From Monoplex corrugatus (Eukaryota > Mollusca > Gastropoda > Littorinimorpha > Ranellidae), in contig CM060312.1 in NCBI GenBank assembly GCA_030674185.1, forward strand, positions 35,206,862-35,270,861: a stretch of DNA of 64,000 nt. Reading direction: 5' to 3'. This document shows positions 22,202 to 35,000 of the stretch, piece by piece. A program made the translations under genes and the position numbers. Position 1 is the stretch's first letter. Each line of letters opens with the position of its first letter. The notes beneath the pieces are model-generated. The model made no database searches. It was not told the origin of the DNA and saw only the letters and a list, made by a program, of their open reading frames with translations.

Positions 22202-25200
22202 TATGTATGTGTGTGTATATATATATATACTATTATGTGTGTATATATATATATATATATATCTACCATCATCATCATCATATATGCACAGATGACTCAT
22301 CATCATCATCATCAGGTGCCCTGCCGTATGGCGTTGGCGACCATGGACTTCCATCCATCTCTATCTCTTGTTGCCCCTAGCATCTCCTCCACCCTCCTAT
22401 CCCCAGCCACTCTGCAAGTCCATCCAGCATTCTCTCCTTGGTGCTCTCATTCCCTCCAGCTTTCCCGTTGTGACCAGGTGCTCCAAATCCCCCTTCGTCA
22501 TAAATGGCCTATAAATGTTGCCTGTCTTTTCCTAATCTTCCTTATGAGTGATCCACTTGTGTCTGCCTCCATCAAGACTGTCTCGTGTGTTTTCTTTGCT
22601 GTCCATGGAACTCTCAACATTCTTCTTAGAAACCACATCTCGGCTGCCTCAATCTTGCTCTGGCTTTGCTTGCTGACTGTCCATGCCTCGCATCCGTACA
22701 ACAGTATTGGTTCTATATAACATTCAAGGACTCTCTTCTGATGTTAATTGATAGGCATTTGTTGGTAAGAATGCTTGTCATCTTCTTGAATGCTGTTTTG
22801 GCTTGGCCGATTTTGCCAGCTATTTCCAATGTGCATCTGCCGTGTGATGAAATGACTATTCCCAGGTATTTGAACTTATTAACCTGTGTCAAGGTTGTGC
22901 CATTTGTGTTATTTTGCATGAGGGGATTTCGTGTTTTTTACTGATCACCATGACTTCAGTCTTCTTGCTGTTTAGTTCCAACCCCTTACCTTTGCTTTCT
23001 ATTTCTAGTATATTCACAAGGTTTTGTAGGTCCCTTTCATTTTCTGCAATTAGTACGGTGTCATCTGCATACTGAATGTGCACAGATGACTATACATTAA
23101 TAATACATTAAAAATTGTCTAACTATACAATACATACATGTATTCATGGTCATAAATGTATACATACATGTATGATTACATGATGCCACCGATTAGCAGC
23201 CAGAACTGGAAGTGCACACTGGTGGACAAGCAACTATGATATCAACGATGGAAGGCTTGAGTAACACGTAATCTTTAAATGTGACTTCAAGTGTGAAAGG
23301 GTGGGCAGATCCCTCAGAAGTTAGATCAGCAGGCACTGAGTTCAAAACAGATGGTGTAATGAAACTGAAAGCATGCTCACCAGCTGATTATTTTTAGATT
23401 GCTTTTTGGCAGCATCTGAAGCTTTTGTTTTGAAAAATCACTGGGCGTAATACTATGTTTGATATGCGCAAAGGTGATCTAAAAAGCACAGTGGTAAAGG
23501 TCCATCAAAATGGCGATATGCAAGAACTGCAATTTTATGTTGGCAGTGAGATTTAACTGGTCACCAATGTTGTTTTGAAGAAAAATGTTACATGATCATG
23601 TTTTCTTTTCTTCATGATTAGGTGTGCTGTTTTATTCTGAACCCTCTGCAGCCAAAATTTTTTGCTGGTAAGCCCGATAACACAGATTTACAAGTCTAGA
23701 TGGGGAGGTATTGTAGCAAAGGCAAGTTATTTACAAGCTGTTTTGGAAAGATATGGTCTCACGGAGATGATCCTCTAAGAACAATAGCAGATGAGTTGCC
23801 GATGTGTCCTTTCACAGACAAATTTTGGTCCATCTTGATCCTGAAGTATTTCACTGAGCTTTGGAGTGAAATATCAGTACCACTATTATCTGAACACTCA
23901 ATGTCAACCAATCCAAGTGAGAAGCAGTGCCAACAGGTATCATTTCTGTTTTTGACTGTTTTTCACTTTGTTGTAGTTCTTCTTAACACATCATCATCAA
24001 TACATGTCTGAAAGCTACTTTGAACAAAGGAGAAATTATCTGAAGAACTTTTTGATCATATGATGTCATCTGCAATTTATGAAAACCACAACAATGTAGA
24101 GCAATTTCATCAGATACGGCTGTGAATATAATGTAAACAAAACATATCCAAGAACAAAATGTTGCAGTCCTCCATACATGAGAAGGCAAGGAGCAGACAG
24201 ACTGACTTAAATGATAAAAAGGACTGACTTAAAAGGCACCATCTAAAGGTGGTGTCCTGAATCCCAAATGTTGCTTCTAGTTGCTTAAGTAAATTGGACT
24301 GATCAAGTGTACCAAATACTGCACTGAGATCAAGTACAGCAAAAAGAGAGACATGTTTCTCATCACTTTTGTAAGCAAACCGTCCAAGATACTCAAAATA
24401 GCAGTTCCTAGCGGTGATCATTGCTGTATGCTGACTGGCAGAGCTCAAGTACACCACTGTCAGAGAAATGTTTTAGTACTTGCGACAATACAGCCTTCTA
24501 TAGCTTTTTAAATAAATGGTAGATTATTTGGATCCAGTTTTTTTTTTAAGAGTAACAACTGCTTCCTTCTAACTGCCAAGGAATTGTGCAAGTAGAAAGA
24601 AGCAACAATTATGACAACAATCAGTGGGATCAATTTTTTTTTAAAAACTCAGTTAAATATTGTTTATTATAAACAATGGGATAAGATCAAGTAGGCCTAC
24701 ATGTACAACATGTACATTTCATGTACAACATTTTCTTACTGGCTGAAACACATGGATACTGATCCTTTACAAGACAAAAAAAATTAGAGGATCACATTTA
24801 CATAATCTAAATCAGTTTTTTATGCATGTGATCTTTCTCATAAAAAAAAATCACTGAAGCGTTGTTGATATAACTCAAAGGAAGGAAATACGGGACATGT
24901 GTTTTACATCTGCACCACCCTGAGATATGCAGATGACACTGCATTAACAGCAGATATCATCACAAGCATGAAGAGAATTATCTACTGAGTAGACGCAGCA
25001 GGTTGCAAGGCAGGATTGAAACTGAATGCTAAAAAACCAAAGTCATGCACATAGCAAGAAAAGAAGGCCAGGAACATCAAAACCTTCAAACAAATAAAAC
25101 AGACTTTGCAATGCCCAACAATTCAAGTGTCTATGATTTGTAAAAGCAAACGACAGCTCCTGCACCAAAGATGTGAAAACAAGAATTGGCAAGGCAAAAC

Positions 25201-28200
25201 AAAAAATGGTCCAATTAACCCTTTCGCATTTACGCTGCTAGATGTAAAGCTAGCTCCTAGTATTCGCATTCGAATGTAGCACAGCGTCAGTACAAAATCT
25301 TTCAGTAGTGAATGGAAAGTTCCTTGCACCCAGAATGCTCGTACTATTTTTAGAACATTCAACTCGAGACTGACCAAGATTCTAACACACACGAGATAAG
25401 ACAGCAAAGCCAGTAGTGACAGAAATTCCCCACACATGTGCCGGAAAAGGTCGGGCGATCTCAACCGCTACAAACGGATCGGCACATTCTTCCGCAGCTT
25501 AGGAATAAACATATAAAACACACTCAGAAATGTCCAACAATTCAAGTGTCTAGGATCTGTAAAAGCAAACGAAGTCTGGACACTAAGAAAAGAAAAAAAA
25601 ATCAATGCAGCAGAAATGTGGCTCTATAGACAACTTCTCAGAGTCAAATGGACAGACAGAAGAACAAACAATAGCATGTTAGAGGAACTGAATGTCAGGC
25701 ACCAGCTGCTGACAGAGATCAAAAAAAGAAAGCTGAAATACATAGGCCACACAATCAGAAACACCAAAAAAATCTGATGTCAACGGTCCTGCATGGGAAA
25801 GTTGAGGCGGGAACAGAAAGGGATGACCACACACCTCCTATTTCAACAACATCACTGAAGTCTGTGGTCTGGAGATCCAGGAGGTTGCCCACAGAAGTCT
25901 CAATTGTGTGACCTGGAGAAAAGTTGTGACATCAAACATGGTTCCTACCGCCAGTCTCGGCAATGGAGAGAGGTGAGGTGAGGTGGTGAGATGCTCATGA
26001 CTCATAGAGAAGAGAGTTTGCATGAGGGGTAGAATCTATCTTCTTATTATTAGTGTTTCTTTACTCTAACAGATCAAATGACTAACCAGAATTGTCTGTA
26101 TTGAAAAAGAAAACACTTTACTTTATATGTCTGTTCATTTTTTTCTTTATCTTGAGCTATGGAAAACCCTCTGAGCTTGAAATGGAGAAGGGGGGATGGG
26201 GGCAGGGGGCCAATCGGATCTATGAAATACTGAGACCACCAGAAAATGGGCAGTGAAAGGGCCAATTTTTGTTACAGGCTAGAATTTAAATCAAGACTCC
26301 AGACCTTGAGGACAAAGCTCTAAGAAAAAACCCCAGCTATTCCTGATGATTAAAAAAAATGAATGAATAAAAAAAAAAAACCACCACCATCAACAACAAG
26401 CAAACTTACACGTTGTCACCACGGACAATGTATAGTCCCAGGATGACCTGCTCCATTCCCTGCGAGGTGCTGAACACTCGTTCGTGACTTTCATCCAGTA
26501 TCAGGTTGATCGTCTGGTCAAAACCTTTCAGTGTCCCCTGCATAACAAAATACAATAACTGTGAATGATAATGACCAAAGAACAAACATCATTCTGATGA
26601 TATTTATAGATAACAACAAAATCAACAATAATTAATAATGATAGTAGTCAGAAATGCTGGGAAAAGCTGAACAAGAAAGCCCTTCTCAAGCAAGTGCCCT
26701 TCTGTTGTCACCATTTTTCCATCTGGGTATACACCTGCATCTCCAAGTTCCTTTTTCCCCACCTGTGATTGAAGTTGTGCCTAACAGGCAGTCAGGTGTA
26801 TCAAAGCTAAGTCACCCTTGTGACAGACATCTTGACCATTTAGCAGTCAGATACCTGCAGTATACAAGGAAATTTCAGGCCTTATGATGTTCACTTCTGT
26901 TCCTCCTCAACTAGACCCAGATGAAACTTTTCAGCTGCTACTGCCATTGCCTTTAGGCTTCTGGTCTTCTCCTTAACCCTTTGACTCCCGCACCCTGTCC
27001 ATCAGCACCCTGCATCGTTAACCACACTAGCAAAGCAAAAAGTTAACCCTTTGACTCCCTCACTCTACCCACCAGCTTCCCGCAGGAAGCTGGTGGATAG
27101 GGTGAGGGATTCAAAGGATTAAGTTTTTCCAGTTTGTGGATAGGGTCTGGGAGTCGACGGGTTAAAAACTGTATTTCCTCAAGTTGTCGGCACTCTTTTT
27201 AGCCTTGTAGAGATGAACTTCCTCCATTTCACTTTCGCATGGCATAGTATTTTATTTTCATATGGCAAAGTGAGTTTGATTAGAATCACTGAATGAGAGT
27301 GGAAAACTATATCCAGTCTCGTGCCATTGTTGTTGATGACCTTTTAGTATTTTCTCCATTCTAGAAATCTGTTGTGCAGTCCCAGTCATCTGCAGATCTA
27401 GATTCCATGCTCTAGATGTCAACTTCTTCAGGCCACAATCTCTGCCACCTGCCATGTAGAAAGTTGGCAGAACTTCTGGTGGCATGGTTTTTACCCTGGT
27501 AGTATTGATTGCTTGTGCAATCTCTTTAGGCACTTGACTGTGCCTGCACATGTTACCTTCCTTGTGTACCTTCCTTGGGTTAGCGCTACTTTACATGATC
27601 TCAGACATGTTCCACTGTTTGTTTGCCCTGACTGAGTGGGCATACAGGGTCATATGATTTATTCCACTTCGCCACATTATCTTTTGAGGGCAGGAGGTCA
27701 TATATGGATCTGATGATGAAAATGATCCTGACAGAGGCCATATGCCCCACATCATTCTAGCTTAAATTTCTTTGGAGTACAGCTGCCCATGGTGTCTTCT
27801 GTCCATGTTGGCCTTGGTGGACTGCCTTCTGGATTCTTTGGGCATCCTCTTCTTTTGTAATCTCTTCTATTACCATGTCTCCCTTTTCTTTTCCCTTGGC
27901 CTTTGATCGCTGTTCCATTTTGTTTATCCTGGTCCCTGCCTATAGGATAGTGTGTGACCTATTATTTCTCTAACCATGAGGCTTTCCTTTGCTGTGTCGG
28001 CTGCCTCCCAGACTTTCTATTTTCTGCCAGTCCTCAGTTGGGCTGGCCTGATCTCACAAGCTTTATCTCCTGAGTCCTCAAGCATGCTTAGAAGACTGAC
28101 CATTCCCACCTTGTAGACTCGATGATGGATTTTAGGGGTAGCTTCAGCTTCGCCTTGTGAAAATAGAGTGTAATGTCAGTGAGACATGAGGGACACCTGA

Positions 28201-31200
28201 CTATTTCCTTGCGTATTTGTTAACCTTCACTGAAATCGTACATCAGTAGAGGCCAGAAAAGCTTTGAATCAGCTTGAACTGCAGACACCAGGTTTGCATA
28301 TGCCAAGATAACCACACCAGTCTATTACTTGCATGCTTTCTTTTGTTTTTGTTTTTTGTATTTCATTGCCCCTTTCCGTATTTTTCGGAGAGTCATCATA
28401 CTATCTTCCAAGACTCTTGACTGGTTCTTTTGTCACTTTTAGAATGGGTTGGATGGCTACAGTTAATGTTACCTTTTTGACAACTTTTCCACTCCACAGT
28501 GAGAGGCTTTGTCATTTCCTTGGTTTGAAACTCACTATTATCGTTAGTATCATTATGAACACTGACCCATATCATCCTATGGTGTCATCCATAAAGACTT
28601 CTAGACAAGGCATTTGATATCCATTTCCAAGGTCACCTGGACCTGAACTGCTCCATGCTGCCTTCAAGACGACTTCACTGCCGACACAAACAATAAGGTA
28701 TAAACATTCACTAGTCCTACAATTTTTGTCTCAAGGACAATTTCATTGACAACTAACTTTGGAATATCAAGTTCCACAGCCATATCATGGAATTTGGGTC
28801 ATTTATCCCCTTGAATCAAAGCTTCAATGCATGCAATGCTGTCTTCTGTTGTTGATAAACGTGGATGCTTTACGTGACACTCATCCTGCATATTTGTACA
28901 CCCCTCTTTGATTGCACCACACCATACCAATACCTGCTTCCTGCTCATTATGTGTTTGCCATCCACATCAAGTTCACAGTGAATTTCTGTTGGATTTTTG
29001 CCCTTGGCATGCAAAACTCTTATTACACCTTGCACCTCCACAGTTCTATACTGGCAGCCATCTTTGTTGTGATGTCACATACACATGCCCTCAATATTAA
29101 GGTTGCTCTGGCTGTTACAAGAAGCACTGCATATGTAATACCCCCCCCCCCCCCCCCTGTTGTTTTGCATTCACAGCTTTCATAATGTTTTAATTGCAGC
29201 CAGTCTATGCCCATTTGTACTTCATTTTTTACATATCCCTCATACCTATGGTCATAAGTGTAAGTTTACATGAAGGATTAATGAGCCACATCATCAGCAG
29301 TTAAGAGTTAAAGTATGTATTGGTGGATGAGCAATTATGGTATCAATAACAGAAAGACTGTGTAAACAGATAAATCTTAAGCTACTATTTTTTTTGCACA
29401 AAGGTGGACATATTCCTCAGATCAGCGGGCAGTGTGTTCCAAAGCTACTAGAAGAAGAACTGAAAGAGAATAGCATCTTACCACAATGATCCGCCCATCA
29501 GCTGTGACAATGGACACGGTTTCTGGAGAAGCAGTCAAGGATAAGTAAACCAAAGACGTGAAAGAGCATGATCTTTTTATTCTGTGGAGAAGATAAATGA
29601 AATACACACCATGGAGTAAAGGAGAAGAAGAAAGGGAAAATGATTTAACTCATTCATGCTGTGTCATAAATATTAGTTTTTTTCTTACGGCTCACACATT
29701 TGCTACAAGCGATTTGCAAGAAAGATAATTGTGGAATGTAAAACTGGAATTATTGATTTAGGCACAGTCTCCTCCCTTTACTTTATTAAAACAAAGGTTG
29801 GAACAAGTGCCACATAATTCAATAAGATCACTGTCCAGTCTACTTAGGAGTGATTTTCAAAATAGTGTCAAAACAACTGCACCGCAAACCGTATAGGCCT
29901 ATTTGAAAGCTCTTGAACTGATCATGCAGGCAAATTCTGAAGAAATATATTTTCATATCCTGTACATCCTAGTGTAAATATTCCTGGGTGCATCTTCATT
30001 CTGATGGTGCAAAAGCTGTGTAAATGTGTACTTAGCAACAGGATACCCCCCCCCCCCCCCCCTTTTGGTGATCCTTTTCTCTGTGCCTATGCTTTTCAAA
30101 AGCAATTTAGCTTTAGTTTAAGGCAAGAAGGTTATTACAGTCAAGATATAAGCCTACTGTTATTAAATCATTTTTCTATTCTTTGTACTCTTGTTGATTT
30201 CTGTGAATTAAAAAAAAAAAAACACTCCAAACTTTTGATTTCAGGGGAAATCACAGCCAAAAACTGTATGATTCAATCATATTGAACTGATAAAACAGAC
30301 TTACGTATGTTATCTTTATCATTTTTACAGGGTTTCCACTGAAAATGATATGGCCCAGAGTCAGGTCACGTCACTGCACACATTGTTATCTACAACTCAG
30401 AATGTCCACTATGAACACTCTTCCTGATAATCTACAATTGGAGGTCCACATCAAACAGGATGATAATCCAGCCTCAACAATAAAATAATGAGATCAAATA
30501 AATGAAAAAAATCAAAAAGGCCAATTACCTAGGTACAATGATCACAGAGGCAAATTGCCTAGGTAGGCCTACAATGATCATAGATTTGTAGCTTAACTAT
30601 CATTCTATTAAAGATGCAAAATACAAGGTTTTATAACTGAGATAATATTTATAAAGCAAAAGGAAAGTGAGGGTTGACAGGAGATTCCTGATGAGTTCTT
30701 CAATGTTCTTTTATTTCTTGTCTTTCACTTGGTGAAAGTATAGTTTTAAGTTTGTCTCATGCCTGAAGAAATTCTGCAAGAACACACAGCCAGACTTCTT
30801 ATTTCTAGCACTAAGGCTAGCCTAACTCTAACCATACTCTAAACCCTCAGACTCAGAGTCAGCAATTCCACTCAGGGAAACCAACCAACCCCAAGAGCTC
30901 AGGTTCTGGGTATGGCAAAATCTTTGCATGCATGAAATATACTAGACAAAAAAAACATTGTGTGTGTACAAGGTAATGAAATGTGTCCGACTTTCTGCAG
31001 TATATGAGATTATGATGTCAGGTAATGCCAGCTTTTGTATGGTTCTAAGCTGTAAAAATCATGTATGTATGATGTATGCACTGCTAAGTTGCCATTTGTC
31101 ATTTTAAGTTTGTTATTTATGTATTACTATATTTGCTATGGTAGTGTACCCACTTTGGGCTACAGTATGTGCTTTGTAAAACTTGTGAATTTTCTTTCCT

Positions 31201-31965
31201 CCATAAAAATATACTACACTTTAATCCTTAATTTGAAAGGCCTTGCAACATTATATATGGTGACCGAACATCTCCCTCAACAAATCTTTCAAATCTTTTG
31301 CTGACAAAGCAATATTCCTCCAATAGTAAAATAGTTAAAAAATATATATAAAAAAGGGAGGAGGGGGGCCTTCAAGCATAATAAATGTTGATATATTTCA
31401 ATGCTCTTTGTTACTGGATCTGGGCATGAAAACATATCAAGACCAAAACAGAGGTGTGGATCTGGGGGCCGCAATAAGCCTCCAGTGAGATCAGCAGGCA
31501 ATGCCCCTGGTTGGAGGTCAAGAGGGTGAAGTCCCCTGAAGCCGAATAGATTGTAGCATTTTCGAATGCCATGAAGACTTGTAACATACTATGAAATTAA
31601 CACACATTTCTTTCAGAAGTCTAAGACAAAACAGGCTCAAACACATCATTTTGTTGGCTAATTTTTCGCGAGAAGTGTATGTCTGTCATAAGTTTGTACA
31701 AATTATGATGTAGCAATCAATATAACACACTGTTAACAACTGTAATTTTGAACTATTAATGTATTATACGTATACATCAGATCTTCAGCTTTATTTTCTG
31801 ACTTATAAATTGTTCAACTGCGGCAGGAAGTAAAGAGTAGCTTGAAATGATCTACTTGGAACTCAGTGATTTACAGTTTATCCAGCATAGCAGTGATGAG
31901 TTACTTTCTTTGCCAAATCACACCTGTCCTCTGTGTCTCTTCTCTCTCTCTCTCTCTTCTTTTCC

Positions 31966-32064
<99 letters not shown>

Positions 32065-35000
32065 TGTGGTGGGGTGGGGTGTGGTGTGTGGTGTTTGTAC
32101 ATGTGCCGCGTGTGATTGTGTGTACACATACATATGCAACACACACATATATGTATACATACACACACACACACACATATATATATGTTTGTCATATTGG
32201 CAGATGTGATGCGTCTAGTGTGTCGGCTTCAGCCTGCACCGCTGGCTAGCACTGCTGTGCGAAAAGAAGAGCAGAAGGCGTAAGTCTCTTCCTGTCAGTA
32301 CATAGCCTATCCATCAGCAGGCCCTACGTTGTGCCTCCTCATGGCGACAGGCGGTAACTGAGCACCTCACAGACTCAGGCTGAATCTCGTAGGACTCGGA
32401 GGAGGTCTGGCCTCCAGACGTGAGGCATGCAGGCCCACCGGCGTGTGGACACGCCCTGGTGCCCACGAACCAGATCCCCAAGCTATGGGTAAATAGCTCC
32501 ACTGCCTTGTGGACATCTCGGGAGAGAGTAAGGCTAAGGGAGTTAACTCTGAAAAAAAAACGATGGAAGGCAAGGGGAAACCACCATCGTAGTTTTCCCC
32601 AGGAAAAACATGGACAGGAGAAAGAGAGCAGGATCAAGGCAGCCGAGATGTGGTTTCTCAGAAGAATGTTGAGAGTTCCATGGACAGCAAAGAAAACAAA
32701 CGAGACAGTCTTGATGGAGGCAGACACAAGTAGATCACTCATAAGGAAGATTAGGAAAAGACAAGCAACATTTATAGGCCATTTTATGAGGAAGGGGATT
32801 TGGAGCACCTGGTCACAACAGAAAAGCTGGAGGGAAAGAGAGCACCAGGTAGAACCAGGGAGAGAATGCTGGATGGACTTGCAGAGTGGCTGGGGATGAG
32901 GAGGGTGGGGGAGATGCTGGGGGCAAGAAGAGATAGAGATTGTTGGAAGTCCATGGTCGCCAACGCCATGCGGCAGGGCACCTGATGATGATATATATAT
33001 ATATAATATATATATGTATGTATATACATATAGGCCTACATTATATATATATATATATTGAGATGAATAAGGATTTGTATTTATGCTTTGTTGACTATAC
33101 CAAGGCTTTCGATCGGGTAAGACATGAAGAATTGATCAACCAACTGGAGAGACTAAATGTTGATGGAAAAGATCTACGAATAATCAGAAATATGTACTGG
33201 GAACAAACAGCTGCAATGAGAATAGAAAACAATATAAGCTCTTTCCAAAACATCAAAAGAGGAGTCAGACAGGGTTGTCTTTTGTCACCAGATCTGTTTT
33301 CACTTTACAGCAAAAACATCATGAGAAACCTAGAAGAAGACCCTGGATTAAAGGTTGGATGGTAAATGATAAACAACATTCGATACGCAGATGACACCGT
33401 GCTAATTGCAGAAAATGAAAGGGACCTACAAAACCTTGTGAATATACAAGAAATAGAAAGCAAAGGTAAGGGGTTGGAACTAAACAGCAGGAAGACTGAA
33501 GGCATGGTGATCAGTAAAAAACATGAAATCCCCTCATGCAAAATAACAGCAAATGGCACAACCTTGACACAGGTTAATAAGTTTAAATACCTGGGAACGG
33601 TCATTTCATCAGACGGCAGATGCACATTGGAAATAGCTGGCAGAATCTGCCAAGCCAAAACAGCATTCAAGAAGATGACAAGCATTCTTACCAACAATTT
33701 GAACAAATGCCTATCAATTAACGTCAGGATGAGAGTTCTTGAATGTTATATAGAACCAATACTGTTGTACGGATGTGAGGCGTGGACAGTCAATAAGCAA
33801 AGCAAGAACAAGATTGAGGCAGCCGAGATGTGGTTTCTAAGAAAATGTTGAGAGTTCCATGGACAGCAAAGAAAACACACGAGACAGTCTTGATGAAGGC
33901 AGACACAAGTAGATTAGGAAAAGACGGGCAACATTTATAGGCCATTTTATGAAGAAAGGGGATTTGGAGCACCTGGTCACAACGGGAAAGCTGGAGGGAA
34001 AGAGAGCACCAGGTAGACCCAGGGAGAAAATGCTAGATGGTCTTGCGGAGTGGCTGAAGACAAGGAGGGTGGAGGAGATGCTTGGGGCGGCAAGAGACAG
34101 ACAGATGGAAGTCCATGATCGCCAACGCCATGCGCAGGGCACCTGATGATGGATGATGATGATATCTGTATATATGTATGCGTATATATGTACACTTATT
34201 CATAATACACACACTTTTACATACATAACACATTATCATTCCACTCATGATGTATGAGTATGACAACTAACGAAAAAGTGCATATTTACATAAGTGAAAA
34301 TAAAATAAAACTATTTCAACAGATTTGCAGTTTGTTACAGTAAACAGCCCATGACTGTGTAGAAGAAACTGACTATTGTGCAGTACTCTGCCTTTGCCTC
34401 CTAATTCATCCATCCCCTGCTTCCAGGACTTCAGTGGTTGGAGTTATGGTGTCCTTCTCACATGACAGTATTCATTGTAGGGTTGTGAGACCATTTTATA
34501 GAGGTATAGGTACCACCCTAAACCCCAGCACCACCCCCCCCCCCCCCCCCTTAGAAGACAGTTGCCATTTGGTCTGCAATGCTTACTGGTTACTCTCAAC
34601 TGACCCCCATATCTGAAGGTCATTCCTCTATTGGCCACCTGGGAACGCGTTTGGTCGGGGATGGTCACACAATGATTTACCCACTGTGCAGACAGCAGAG
34701 TGTGGTTTTATTGGAGACTACTACATGTCAAATGGACAGTAAGAAGAACTAATGAAAGTGTACTCGAAGAACTTGATACCACCAGATAATTACTAGCAGA
34801 TATCAACAAGAGAAGACTAAAATACATTGGCCATGTGTCACATAGAAAGAACACAGACCTCATGGCAACCATTTTTCAAGCAAAAACAGAGGCAAAAAAT
34901 CTCATACACCGAGAACATGACCAACGTCAGTGGCTTAGATATTCAAGAAGTTGTCTACAAAAGTCAAGACAGAGCAGTTTGGAAGAGAGTAGTGGTGTCA

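Noticed and set aside
32420..32899. 159-codon ORF
   Set aside because: It crosses the joint between a non-coding leader and the 3' end of a family A copy, and the frame shifts part way relative to the sister copies.
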